Assembly (NCBI GenBank): GCA_958295785.1 | Contig: OY282377.1 | Coordinates: 634,394-698,393 of the forward strand | Direction: 5' to 3' | Source of the DNA: an uncultured Latescibacterota bacterium | GTDB lineage: Bacteria; Latescibacterota; UBA2968 | Length of the DNA: 64,000 nt | Shown: piece by piece, positions 46,222 through 55,729 of the stretch | Numbering within the stretch: the stretch's first letter is position 1 | Layout: each line of letters opens with the position of its first letter | Position numbers and translations under genes: made by a program | Notes under the pieces: model-generated | What the model was told of the DNA's origin: nothing | Seen by the model: only the letters and a program-made list of their open reading frames with translations | Databases searched by the model: none

Positions 46222-47259
46222 ATGCCACGCGAACTCATTGCAGACCGACCGGGTCATACGATCTTGCGCGAATACGATGAAGACCCCCTCGAGCGCGATC
46301 AGGTGCGGGCCAAAACGTTGTTTTCAGCCGTAAAACACGGCACCGAGTTTCGGGGATTTCAAGCCAATACGCTCGATGCGTCCGACGTTTTTAGCTGGGA
46401 ATGGCGCCTGCATTTGCGCGGCAAAAAGCAGGAAGCCGCGTTTCCAAAACGCTTGGGCAATATGTACGTGGCCGAGGTGACGGAAGTGGGATCGGATGTG
46501 TCAACGGTTCGGGCAGGGGATCTCATCTTCGGTCACGCCTCTGTGCGAGAGACCCACACGCTTTCGGCTGATCGCGTTGAGAGAGCACCCGAAGGCGTCT
46601 CGTGGCAAAGCCTGATGGCGACCGACCCCGCGGGCGTTGCCCTGGGCGGCGTGCGAGATGCCCACATTCGCATTGGGGATCGCGTCGCGGTCTTTGGCTT
46701 GGGGGCAATCGGATTGATGGCCGTGCAACTCGCCCGCATCGCAGGCGCGCGCTGGGTTGCGGCCATTGACCCCATTGAAAAGCGATGCCTGATTGCCGAG
46801 GCGTACGGCGCGGACCTCGTGTTGGACCCGCGCGAAGCCGATGTGGGCATGGACATTAAACGGGCAACCGAAAAACTCGGCGTGGATGTCGCTATGGAAA
46901 CCAGCGGGTCTTCCGTTGCCATGACAGACGCGCTGCGCGCAACGCGCTATCAGGGCACGGTTGTCTCCACGGCCTATTACAACGCGCCCATGCAAAGCCT
47001 GCATTTGACCGGCGAATGGCATCGCAATCGGATCAGCATTGTGTCCGTGCGCTCCGACAGCGAACCCTGGCTGGATTACGGATGGGGAAAAACGCGGGGC
47101 AACAAAGAAGCCTTTGACCTGCTCGCTGAAGGCCGCCTAACCGCCGATGGCCTGATCGATCCCATCGTGCCATTTGACCGCGTTGCCGAAGCCTACATGC
47201 AAATGAACGCACACCCGGAAACGGGCATCAAACTCGGCGTTGATCATTCGCTCCATTGA
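46222..47259 (+). CDS. Alcohol dehydrogenase-like (MDR superfamily)
   Basis: A 345-residue medium-chain dehydrogenase/reductase. The N-terminal catalytic domain has AKTLFSAVKHGTEFRGF and YVAEVTEVGSDVSTVRAGDLIFGH; the Rossmann domain has VFGLGAIGLMAVQLARIAGARWVAAIDP. The Cys and GHE motif of classical zinc-dependent enzymes are not evident, so the zinc status is uncertain; it resembles the bacteriochlorophyllide/threonine dehydrogenase-like group. ATG 46222 follows AAGGAGA. It lies 5-7 bp before the restriction gene start. Confidence 0.83.
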   Translation: MPRELIADRPGHTILREYDEDPLERDQVRAKTLFSAVKHGTEFRGFQANTLDASDVFSWEWRLHLRGKKQEAAFPKRLGNMYVAEVTEVGSDVSTVRAGDLIFGHASVRETHTLSADRVERAPEGVSWQSLMATDPAGVALGGVRDAHIRIGDRVAVFGLGAIGLMAVQLARIAGARWVAAIDPIEKRCLIAEAYGADLVLDPREADVGMDIKRATEKLGVDVAMETSGSSVAMTDALRATRYQGTVVSTAYYNAPMQSLHLTGEWHRNRISIVSVRSDSEPWLDYGWGKTRGNKEAFDLLAEGRLTADGLIDPIVPFDRVAEAYMQMNAHPETGIKLGVDHSLH

Positions 47260-47266
47260 GGACAAT

Positions 47267-47690
47267 GTGAAGAAAGACGAAAAGCAGTACCTCGAAATTT
47301 TTTTGTCACCGGTCAGAAAGTGCAAGAGCTACCGACCAAAATTTGGTTTGGTTATGGAAAAGGCTTTGCTCTGCAAGAGTTCAAAACGCTTTACGGTTCA
47401 GACCTCTTCTACTCCTGGATCGGTTTGGATACAGACCTGATGTACGCCGCTCACCGGGCAGCGGGTGGAATGACTTCCGTGTATCGTCAGATTGGCATTG
47501 GCTGTGAACGACTATTTCGCGCTGTGCTTATCGACACGACTGGTTATGCGAATGCCGAATTTGCCACATGGTCTTATACTGCCCAAACGCGCTCGGGTAA
47601 AGCCAAAAAGTTATCTCTGGATGGCAGGTTAGAACTTTCAGAAATCAGGAATCAAAGGGTACTGACCAATGTCGAACAATGGATTACAAA
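47267..47690 (+). pseudogene. Restriction endonuclease, N-terminal piece (frameshifted, split by IS)
   Basis: GTG 47267 (with TGAGGA upstream) opens VKKDEKQYLEIF. A run of seven T at 47298-47304 then shifts the frame; one more T would join it to FVTGQKVQELPTKIWFGYGKGFALQEF and on to RVLTNVEQWIT at 47690. The insertion point is inside the codons for ITN. Joined to 48933-49313 the protein would be about 300 residues. It sits directly before a methyltransferase, as type II endonucleases do. The enzyme family name is not recognised. Confidence 0.75.
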
Positions 47691-48940
47691 GGGAATTATA
47701 TACTTATCAACCCTAAGCTTTCTTGTTATATTTATCCAAGTTACAAGTTACGAATGAACAAGGGGGTGTATGATGGCAAAGCAGCTTAGTTTCGTCGCGT
47801 TCACACAGAAGTTTGCCACGCCTGAAGCGTGTATTTTGCACCTTGAAAAGATCCGCTTTAAGGATGGCGAGTCTTGTCCGCATTGTGGTAGTATGGGAAA
47901 AATCTATCGTCGTTCTGATTTGGCGTATAGGTGCTCGGATTGTGGGCGTAATTTTCATATGATTTACGGAACGATGTTTGGCAAGTCTAAAATCAAGATG
48001 TTGCCTAAATGGTTCGCGGCAATATGGATTGAAACGAACCACTCAAAAGGTATTTCAAGCGTTCAGTTGGCTAAAATGATCGGTACAACGCAAAAGACCG
48101 CTTGGTTTATGCTTCAAAGAATACGAAACGCTTTTGGCAACAAAGACGGTGATGATGATGATTTTCTGTCTGGTATCGTTGAAATTGATGAAACCTACAT
48201 CGGTGGCAAAGAAAAGAACAAACATAAATCCAAAAAGTTGAATGCGGGTCGCGGAACAGTAGGTAAATCGGTTGCTTTTGGAATGCGGGAAAAAGGTGAA
48301 GATGGTGAGGCAATGGTGGTTCATGTACAGGACGCAAAAGGGGCAACATGACGCGATCAGATGTTGAACCAGGTCTTGACGGGCGCAACTATTCATGCAG
48401 ACGAGAACCGCGCATACGGCGCATTGAGGGATGATTACGAAGGGGAACAAATCAATCATTCTGCCGACGAATATGAACGCGATGGTGTCCATACAAACGC
48501 CATTGAGAGTTTGTGGGCCCTGGTTAAGCGTGTCTATATGGGTATTCATCACCACTGGTCAGACAAACACATGCAAAAGTACCTGAATGCTTGCGTGTTT
48601 CGCATCAATCGAAAAAAGGTTGATACCTTAAGTCGTGTTGATGAGATGTTGAATATGGCGATGGGCGCACGGTTGACTTACAAGCAACTTATAGCCAGTG
48701 AGGCGGTTGCATGAACAACCTTTATGGCACAGGCGGGCGATATGGAAGTCAACGGGAAATGTTATCCACGCATGCAAATGTGATCCGTTCCTGAAAGACG
48801 CGAAGGAAAACGTTTTGAAACGCCAGATGTTAGGGGCAGGCATGCCCAAAATCAGAGGGCGCTTGCATTCAACACCAAAAACCCGTGATTACTTTAACAA
48901 GAAGATTGAGGGTTGGAAAGTATATAATTCCCATTACAAA
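47683..48940 (+). mobile_element. IS1595-type insertion with perfect 8-bp target duplication
   Basis: The element spans 47691-48932 (1242 bp). Its ends are long imperfect inverted repeats of about 37 bp starting GGGAATTATATACTT, with AACCCT and TTCTTGTTA conserved inside. ATTACAAA is present on both sides (47683-47690 and 48933-48940), the 8-bp duplication expected for IS1595. Removing the element and one duplication restores the endonuclease frame exactly. Confidence 0.93.
47770..48714 (+). CDS. IS1595-family transposase with one in-frame TGA
   Basis: The frame runs from ATG 47770 to TGA 48349-48351 (193 codons) and continues in the same frame to 48714. Features: N-terminal zinc ribbon CPHCG ... 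CSDCG, then the ISXO2-like catalytic domain with VEIDETYIGGK (first Asp), ATIHADENRAYGAL (second Asp, after the stop) and HTNAIESLWALVKR, HHHWSDKHMQKYL. Apart from TGA the ORF is whole. It could be a readthrough site or recent inactivation. Confidence 0.82.
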
Positions 48941-49313
48941 CTATTGTGCGGAGTTGGGGGAAGTTTCCGAGCCGACCAACGGTATTGTTTTTGAGGTCCG
49001 CCAAGGGTACAAAAGTAAGGATTCTAAACGTCAAAATGCGGACATTGACAACGCAACGGTGGCATGGGCAAATAATTACTTACCTGTGTTTGCCGTTTTT
49101 TCTTCGCAAATTGATACGGACATTGTTTTGAGATACCGAAACAATCGCTGCGGCATACTCATCGGTGCGACCAGCGATAATCATAACATCTCCTTGTACG
49201 CATTTTGCGATCAGATTTTGGGATATGATTTAGCGGGTTTCTTCAGACGCCACACAACGCGTATAAAAAAAGAAATCCGCGATGTACTCGAAACCCTGCG
49301 GAGTGCCGCGTGA
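48933..49313 (+). pseudogene. Restriction endonuclease, C-terminal piece
   Basis: Starting at the second target duplication the frame reads ITNYCAELGEVSEPTNG, then FEVRQGYKSKDSKRQNADI, a basic PD-(D/E)XK-like active-site region (E-x-R ... K-x-K), and LPVFAVFSSQIDTDIVLRY. It ends in RSAA at TGA 49311-49313, overlapping the methyltransferase ATG. No start of its own is evident, so this piece is not expressed as an enzyme. Confidence 0.78.
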
Positions 49314-50602
49314 TGGACGTTAAACTAACACAGCGGTCGGATTACACTTTCAAATACAACGCGCAACTCGGCAGGCATGGCTGGCTGCGTTTGACACCTG
49401 CCTATTCGGTCAAGCTGGTTGAGGAGATGATGGATGGCGTCCCAAGGGATGCCTTTATTCTCGATCCCTTTTCCGGTACAGGGACGAGCGGGTTGGTCGC
49501 CGCAGAACAGGGATTATCCGCACATTGTCTCGACATAAACCCATTTCTCGTTTGGCTTGGAAATGCCAAATGCCGCAACTACTCACAGGTCGAATTGGAA
49601 AGGCTGAAAACGGAAAGCGATAAAGTTCTGGCGGATTGCAAGGAGATTGTGAATCGAGACAACTGGATGCCCCAAATCCACAATATTACGCGGTGGTGGT
49701 GCAAACACACCTTGAATGTACTCGCTGCACTTCGCAAAGCTCTGGTCAACCGATTTGGAGACCCCAACAAAGACGGGGTGGCGAACTTGGCCTGGATAGC
49801 GTTTTGTCGCTTGGTCATTGAAACGTCTTCGGTAGCATTCAACCATGTGTCCATGTCCTTTCACGACAAAGCGGCGACTTATGAGGTTGAACAAATTGAA
49901 TCTCTGTACCAAAAGATATTGAACGCAATCGTCGAGAGTGCAGGTGAAGAACTGACCGGTTCCGCGTCGGTGCATTACGAGGATTCGCGGCAACCCGTTT
50001 CAATTGATGGGGTGCAATATTCTTATGTTATCACATCTCCGCCGTATCCAAACCGCATCAGTTATATCCGCGAACTTCGTCCCTACATGTACTGGACAAA
50101 ATTTCTCGATTCGGCCCGGGAAGCAGGTGAGTTGGATTGGAAAGCGATTGGTGGGACCTGGGGGATTGCAACCAGCCGGCTTCAAGATTGGAAATCAAAC
50201 GGACTCGACCTTCCAGAATCGTTGAAACCTGTTGTTTCCCAAATTTTGGAGAGCAAAAAACAGAACGCCTTGCTGATGGCAAATTATGTTTGGAAATATT
50301 TTCACGATATGCACCTGCACCTTCAAAATTTGCAAAAAAGTCTGAAGAAAGGTGCCGTGCTGTCATATATTGTCGGCAATTCCAGTTTCTACGGCGTTCA
50401 GGTTCACACGGAAAAGTTGCTTGAAGACTCCTTGAAAAACCTTGGATTCACGAACATAGAAAGCAAGGTCATCCGAAAGCGCAACAGCAAAAGAGAGCTT
50501 TTTGAATACTGCGTTTACGCCACTTGGAAGGGAAGCACAAAACGCGAACCACAATACTTTTGTCGCACTAAAGGGCTAGATCGGCAACTCGCGCTTTTTT
50601 AA
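49313..50602 (+). CDS. DNA methyltransferase, probably N4-cytosine type
   Basis: A 429-residue SAM-dependent DNA methyltransferase. Motif I is DPFSGTGTSG (51-60) and motif IV is TSPPYP (about 240-245), the TSPPY form typical of N4-cytosine and some N6-adenine enzymes; motif I precedes motif IV, with about 180 residues between them. The start codon overlaps the endonuclease stop (TGATG), a typical R-M arrangement. ATG 49313 or GTG 49310 could be used. Since the endonuclease is broken, it now appears to be an orphan methylase. Recognition sequence unknown. Confidence 0.88.
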   Translation: MDVKLTQRSDYTFKYNAQLGRHGWLRLTPAYSVKLVEEMMDGVPRDAFILDPFSGTGTSGLVAAEQGLSAHCLDINPFLVWLGNAKCRNYSQVELERLKTESDKVLADCKEIVNRDNWMPQIHNITRWWCKHTLNVLAALRKALVNRFGDPNKDGVANLAWIAFCRLVIETSSVAFNHVSMSFHDKAATYEVEQIESLYQKILNAIVESAGEELTGSASVHYEDSRQPVSIDGVQYSYVITSPPYPNRISYIRELRPYMYWTKFLDSAREAGELDWKAIGGTWGIATSRLQDWKSNGLDLPESLKPVVSQILESKKQNALLMANYVWKYFHDMHLHLQNLQKSLKKGAVLSYIVGNSSFYGVQVHTEKLLEDSLKNLGFTNIESKVIRKRNSKRELFEYCVYATWKGSTKREPQYFCRTKGLDRQLALF

Positions 50603-50629
50603 AAACCGCACCTGTCTTTGAGTTCCTCC

Positions 50630-50815
50630 ATGAGACTCGACGACTACCCGGAAACGGATTCTCCGCATATTGACCTATCTGAGCGAGCCAGCGTTGGAAG
50701 TCGGGAAATAGATGCTGAGGGCAGGCTTGTCGGCATTGACACGGGTCGCGCCAGCGAGAAGGTCGAACTCAAAAAACGCACGCTCAACAAATTGCCCGTC
50801 GCGATCAGCGCATGA
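50630..50815 (+). CDS. DUF2283-like small protein, probably internally truncated
   Basis: A 61-residue product: MRLDDYPETDSPHIDLSER, then SREIDAEGRLVGIDTGRASEKVEL. It matches the DUF2283 pattern (beta-hairpin small proteins of unknown function, sometimes beside toxin genes). The usual stretch between the ES-x-E element and DAEGR (a short V-LDY segment) is missing, so the gene may be degenerate. It lies 27 bp after the methyltransferase. Confidence 0.55.
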   Translation: MRLDDYPETDSPHIDLSERASVGSREIDAEGRLVGIDTGRASEKVELKKRTLNKLPVAISA

Positions 50816-50845
50816 CCTAAGTTGGGGCGATCACACGGTTTTCTC

Positions 50846-53311
50846 ATGCAAAAAATTCAGGCCATATTGATAGTTTTCTCTTTTCTGTTAGGCGCCTCAG
50901 ATCTGTTGGCGCGCGAGGGTACTGTGCAGCGCGTTTCGGGCGATCTGGCTTATGTCGCGGGCTTGAACGGTTTGGCGCCCATGTGGGCGAATCTCACGGT
51001 GCAGAACGGGCATGGCCGCGGCGCGATGCTCGAAGTCATCAAAGAATTGCCAAAATTGGTCGTGGCAAGGGTCTTGGAAGCCGACAAAACAGCGGTGAAG
51101 CCCGGCGATGTGGTGGTGGTGTCGGGCATGCTATCGTCTGGATCGGCGCGAAGAGCCAAGCGGATTGTTCACGCTGTGCGCGTTGATGAGCGGCCAAATC
51201 TCGATGGCGTCTTGGACGATCCTGCCTGGTCGCGGGCGAGGCCAATCACGGGATTTGTCCAGCGCGATCCAAACTACTGGATGCCGAGTGCGGAACAAAC
51301 CGTCGCGCGGATTGTCTATACGGACAAAAGCATCTACTTCGGGTTTGAATGCTTCGTCCCGGACTCTTCTCAATTCGTTGCCAATAACATGCGCCGCGAT
51401 TCTGAAATTTACGGCGATGACAACGTTCAAATTCTGCTCGACACGTACAATGATCGGCAAAACGGCTTTTTCTTTTTTGTCAACCCCTTGGGCGCGCAAA
51501 GCGATTTGATGCTCTCCAACGAGGGGCGAACCTACAACCGCGACTGGGATTGCAATTGGACAGCGCGCACCAAACACCATCCGGACCGCTGGACCGTTGA
51601 AATCGAAATCCCGTTTAGCCAACTGCGATTTAAGCAATCGGACGACATCACCTGGGGCATCAACCTGTCGCGCTACAACGCCAAAAAAAATCAGGCGACC
51701 CAACTCGTCGTGGGCCAGCAGAGTTCGTCTTCGACCGAGCGGTATCGCATGGCGGACATCGGCGAACTTCAGGGCCTCACACACATTCGCGCCAGGCGGC
51801 CAATTCGCATCAAACCCTACGCTTTGCCGGGCGCGACCATCGACGACCGCGCAACGGACCCGGGGGAAAATGCCACCTTTGAAATCGGCGCTGACCTGCG
51901 CTATGGCATCACGTCAAACATTTCTCTCGACTTGTCTTACAACACGGATTTCGCGCAAGTAGAAGCGGACCAAGAACAGACCAACCTGACGCAGTTCCGC
52001 CTCTTTTTTCCGGAAAAACGCGAGTTCTTCCTCGAAGGTGCCAACCTCTTTCAATTTGGCGAACAGGCGCGCACCAGCGGCAGCGGCACTCGCCCGCCCA
52101 CCCTGCTGTTTTATTCCCGGCGCATTGGCATTGAGAAAGGCACAAAAATCCCGATTCTCTTCGGCACAAAAATCGCCGGGAAAGAAGGGCGAACGAGCAT
52201 TGGCGCGCTGAATGTCTCGACCGACGCCAAATCGTTTTTCGACGACGGCGACACTGTGCGCGTGCATCGCACCAACTACTCGGCGATCAGAATGAGACGC
52301 GATGTGTTCGCGCGGTCAAATGTGGGCTTTATCGCGGTCAACAAGCAGGTTGACGATCCCATAGACGGATGGAACCGATACAACCGTGCGGGCGGCATTG
52401 ACTTCAATTATTCCCCCACGCCAAACCTGAACTTTCAAGCCTTTGCAGCGCGGACTTGGGATTCGCAAATTGACGAGGCAGACGACGCGCGATTTTTGGC
52501 GATGAACTATCGCGGCACCTTGTATTGGGCGCGCCTCAAATTTCTCGATGTCGAGGACCAATTTGAACCCGCGGTGGGATTTATCAATCGCAGAAGTGGG
52601 TTGGACGGTTTCAGGCGTTACGACCTCTACGCGCGCTACCGGCCCCGACCGAACTTCGGCAATATCCGCTACATTTCAATGGGGCCTGAAGCGCAAGTTT
52701 TTACGGACCGAGACAACAATGTGAAATACTGGACCGCGGAACTCTCGATTTTTGCGATCTTCAACACGGGCGACTACTGGCGGATCGAAATGACGCGCAC
52801 GCGGGATGTGGTGGATGAGACGTTTTACCCCTCTGCGCGGCGAGACGACGTGGGCATTCCCCCCGGCACCTATACGTTCACGTCATTTACCACGGGCCCG
52901 CGCCCTAGCCGCGCCCGCAAATTGCGCCCCGGCATCACCTTTGAGGCCGGCACGTACTACACGGGAAAACGCTACACCCTGCGGTCGGAAAGTTCTTTTC
53001 GCCCCTCTGGTCGATTGACTTTTGAAGCGCAGTATCAGGGCGACTGGATTCGACTGCCCCAAGGCAATTTGAACATTCACACCCTCAGCAACCGCCTTCA
53101 GTACTCTTTTTCCACAGACTTTTTCGTCAAACTCTTCGTGCAGTGGAACAACGACAAAGCATTTGCGAGCGCGAATTTTCTCCTCAACTATCGGTACCGC
53201 CCCGGCAGCGACATCTTTGTCGTCTTCGACAGTGCTTACGACACCGACACGGGCCTCACCCGGAAAAACCGCTCGGTCCTCGTCAAACTCTCCTATCTCT
53301 TGAGCCTGTGA
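50846..53311 (+). CDS. DUF5916 outer-membrane-type protein with CBM9/DOMON-like domain
   Basis: An 821-residue exported protein. Signal peptide (about 1-23; VFSFLLGASDLLA). A short beta domain follows (VQRVSGDLAYVAGL ... KPGDVVVVSG). A CBM9-like domain begins VRVDERPNLDGVLDDPAW, and contains YFGFECF and DDNVQILLDTYNDRQNGFFF. The remainder is a DUF5916 beta-barrel-like region: LSYNTDFAQVEADQEQTNLTQF, LFFPEKREFFLEGANLF, and many aromatic strands to the end (VKLSYLLSL). Common in Bacteroidota, Gemmatimonadota and relatives; a carbohydrate-related surface role is usually assumed. ATG 50846 is the start that gives a signal peptide. Confidence 0.83.
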   Translation: MQKIQAILIVFSFLLGASDLLAREGTVQRVSGDLAYVAGLNGLAPMWANLTVQNGHGRGAMLEVIKELPKLVVARVLEADKTAVKPGDVVVVSGMLSSGSARRAKRIVHAVRVDERPNLDGVLDDPAWSRARPITGFVQRDPNYWMPSAEQTVARIVYTDKSIYFGFECFVPDSSQFVANNMRRDSEIYGDDNVQILLDTYNDRQNGFFFFVNPLGAQSDLMLSNEGRTYNRDWDCNWTARTKHHPDRWTVEIEIPFSQLRFKQSDDITWGINLSRYNAKKNQATQLVVGQQSSSSTERYRMADIGELQGLTHIRARRPIRIKPYALPGATIDDRATDPGENATFEIGADLRYGITSNISLDLSYNTDFAQVEADQEQTNLTQFRLFFPEKREFFLEGANLFQFGEQARTSGSGTRPPTLLFYSRRIGIEKGTKIPILFGTKIAGKEGRTSIGALNVSTDAKSFFDDGDTVRVHRTNYSAIRMRRDVFARSNVGFIAVNKQVDDPIDGWNRYNRAGGIDFNYSPTPNLNFQAFAARTWDSQIDEADDARFLAMNYRGTLYWARLKFLDVEDQFEPAVGFINRRSGLDGFRRYDLYARYRPRPNFGNIRYISMGPEAQVFTDRDNNVKYWTAELSIFAIFNTGDYWRIEMTRTRDVVDETFYPSARRDDVGIPPGTYTFTSFTTGPRPSRARKLRPGITFEAGTYYTGKRYTLRSESSFRPSGRLTFEAQYQGDWIRLPQGNLNIHTLSNRLQYSFSTDFFVKLFVQWNNDKAFASANFLLNYRYRPGSDIFVVFDSAYDTDTGLTRKNRSVLVKLSYLLSL

Positions 53312-53412
53312 TGAATGGGCGAATTTCGTCTATTCGGGCGGGCGCAGGGGCCACGCTCCTGCGATTCGTTGATGAATTAGCTTGAGAACCGGCCAGTTGT
53401 ACCCCGTTCCGT

Positions 53413-54597
53413 CTATTCATCTACGCGTTCAACCGCCATCGCAACCGCTTCGCCACCGCCGATGCACAGCGCGGCAATGCCCACGCGCTTGTGCCTGCGT
53501 TTGAGCGCGTGGATGAGGGTGACGAGAATGCGCGTGCCGCTCGCGCCGATGGGATGCCCAAGCGCGACTGCGCCGCCGTGGGTATTGAGCTTCTCGGTGG
53601 GGATGTTCAGGTCATGTGCCGCCGCCATTGGAACGCAGGCAAAGGCTTCGTTGATTTCAAACAGGTCGATGTCCGAGACGCTGAGTGAGAGTTTGGACAA
53701 AAGTTTGGAGATGGCGCCGATGGGCGCGAGCGTGAACCACTCGGGCGCCTGTGCATAAGTGGCATACCCCAAAATTTCGACTTCGGGCGCGAGGTTGCAT
53801 TGCGTTGCTTTTTCCGCGGATAGGACGATGACAGATGCTGCGCCATCGTTGATGCTCGAGGCATTGCCGGGGGTCACAGACCCATCTTTTGAAAACGCGG
53901 GTCGCAGTTGGCGCAATTTGTTTTCGTCAAATCGCAGGGGTTCTTCATCCCGATCTACGGTTGTGATCGCCTTGCCCGATGGTGGTGCTTTTACGGGCGC
54001 GATCTCATTGCGAAAGCCGCCTTCTTTGTCGGCGCGAAGTGCTTTTTTGTAGCTGTTTATGGCGTACTCATCTTGGTCTTCGCGCGAAAAATGGTAGCGT
54101 TCTGCACATCGGTCCCCGCAAGTGCCCATGTGCAAGTTGTTGTACACATCCCACAGGCCATCGCGGATCGCGGCATCCACGAGTTCGCCCGATCCAAGCC
54201 TGTAACCCGCGCGTGCGTTTTCGAGCAAGTAGGGCGCGCGGCTCATGTTTTCCGTGCCCCCTGCGAGGATCAAGTCCGCGTCGCCGCACTGGATGGCCTG
54301 CGCCGCGAGCATCGCGGATTTGAGGCCCGAACCGCACACCTTGTTGACGGTTGTCGCGCCCACCGACGCATCGAGACCCGCGCCTATCGCCACTTGACGT
54401 GCAATATTTTGGCCCAGCCCCGCGCTGAGGACATTGCCGAAGATCACTTCATCGATATCATCGCCCGATACGCCCGCCTGCACGAGCGAAGCCTCGGCAA
54501 CAGCACTGCCCAACTGGGGCGCAGGGACCTCGGCAAATCCGCCCATAAATCCCCCAATAGCCGTGCGCTTGCTGCCAGTGATATAAATGCGTTTCAT
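53413..54597 (-). CDS. Acetyl-CoA acetyltransferase (thiolase)
   Basis: A 394-residue thiolase that condenses or cleaves acetyl-CoA units. Active-site residues: Cys88 in NKVCGSGLKS, His in NTHGGAVALGHPIGASG, Cys in ALCIGGGEA. GNVLSAGLGQNIARQVAIGAG is typical of the AtoB/PhaA group. Start ATG 54597 is preferred: GGGAGG is 7 bases upstream, whereas it is only 1 base from ATG 54603. It is alone on its strand, with palindromic-repeat debris downstream at 53335-53365. Confidence 0.95.
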   Translation of the reverse strand: MKRIYITGSKRTAIGGFMGGFAEVPAPQLGSAVAEASLVQAGVSGDDIDEVIFGNVLSAGLGQNIARQVAIGAGLDASVGATTVNKVCGSGLKSAMLAAQAIQCGDADLILAGGTENMSRAPYLLENARAGYRLGSGELVDAAIRDGLWDVYNNLHMGTCGDRCAERYHFSREDQDEYAINSYKKALRADKEGGFRNEIAPVKAPPSGKAITTVDRDEEPLRFDENKLRQLRPAFSKDGSVTPGNASSINDGAASVIVLSAEKATQCNLAPEVEILGYATYAQAPEWFTLAPIGAISKLLSKLSLSVSDIDLFEINEAFACVPMAAAHDLNIPTEKLNTHGGAVALGHPIGASGTRILVTLIHALKRRHKRVGIAALCIGGGEAVAMAVERVDE

Positions 54598-54689
54598 AGT
54601 CATTCCTCCCTATCGCGTGCCAGCGACCTCAAGATACATTCAGACCGGGAAATCGGGCAAATTTTTATTTTTTTATCTTACGCACAGAG

Positions 54690-55105
54690 TCGCACCAGCG
54701 TTGCTCGTCTCAAGCGTTTGGTTCTGCCTCCTGGTGGGTTGCCTTCGATGCCTTGGCTACGCCTGTGCCTACGGCGTGCGGCGACCTACTTTTTTTAACA
54801 GCAAAAAAAAGTAGGCGAGCGGAGTACAACTGCCCCAGCAGTTCAAAAATGCCGCTCTCATGCGCCGAGAGGCTGGCACAGCGCAAATCGCTTTTGTCGC
54901 ACTACGACATGCGTTGGCCTGCAAGGTGGGTTGCAAGATGGCTGTTGGTTGCGAGACGGCCTTGCGCGCTGTGCGTGATGGCATGATCTGATGGTTTTTT
55001 GCGATGGCCTGGTTGCAATGGCTTCTTTGAATGATGGCGTAACGTCAAGGGAATCATTTGCGGGTCGCATATCGCATCAGGGCAACTGAAAATCAATTTG
55101 GTATA
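54690..55105 (+). repeat. Long dispersed repeat, copy C
   Basis: The longest copy. The hairpin CCTACTTTTTTT/AAAAAAAAGTAGG is at 54785-54814. It has two insertions relative to A and B: one before the hairpin (GGCTACGCCTGTGCCTACGG) and one after it (GAGCGGAGTACAACTGCCCC). The 3' part ACGTCAAGGGAATCATTTGC and the end AAAATCAATTTGGTATA are kept. Confidence 0.85.
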
Positions 55106-55173
55106 AAATGTGTTATTGATGATCTCCTCTACAATACATACGCGAAATTGATTACTCGGATCGATTGATGACA

Positions 55174-55216
55174 CAAAAAAACCGCGCACGGCCTGAAGAC
55201 TCTGCGCGGCGCGGTT
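55174..55216 (-). terminator. Rho-independent terminator after tRNA-Phe
   Basis: On the minus strand AACCGCGC pairs with GCGCGGTT across a loop of about 25 bases, followed by TTTTTT. It lies 9 bp after the tRNA 3' end. Confidence 0.7.
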
Positions 55217-55224
55217 AAAAAAAA

Positions 55225-55300
<76 letters not shown>

Positions 55301-55394
55301 GCCATTATTTTTGAATGTGGAACAAATGTAACAAAGGGGTTGGCGGGTGTCAAGGTGTTAAAGGTGAGGAGTGAGAGGTAAGATGCGAGGATAG

Positions 55395-55435
55395 AAACGT
55401 AGGGGCGATGCCCCCGTGCTCGCCCAAAGATACAA
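55395..55435. repeat. Dispersed palindromic repeat, copy 9
   Basis: GAAACGTAGGGGCGATGCCC, then CCGTGCTCGCCCAAAGATAC and AAG: a full-length copy in reverse orientation, including the flanking AAAGATACAAG. Confidence 0.85.
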
Positions 55436-55729
55436 GAAGGGAGAGCCTCCCCATCCGTTCTCCAAAACCATATCACTTTCGATGACCTGCTGTTGTCGTT
55501 GTACCCCGTTCCACTGATGACTCGCGCCGCTCATTATAGGCTATGCCTGTGCGTAGAGGGACTGCTACGCAGTTGTACCTCGTCCGCAAATTCGCCGTTG
55601 CCCTAAAATCATTTGACAAATCCATGTGGCAAAGGTATAATCTGAAGCCGACCTCTCGGCGCGTCCTTTGTCGCCATATATTCTGGTATCTTTCCCCACC
55701 TTTGCGGTTTTTTTCTTTTGATTGCTATT

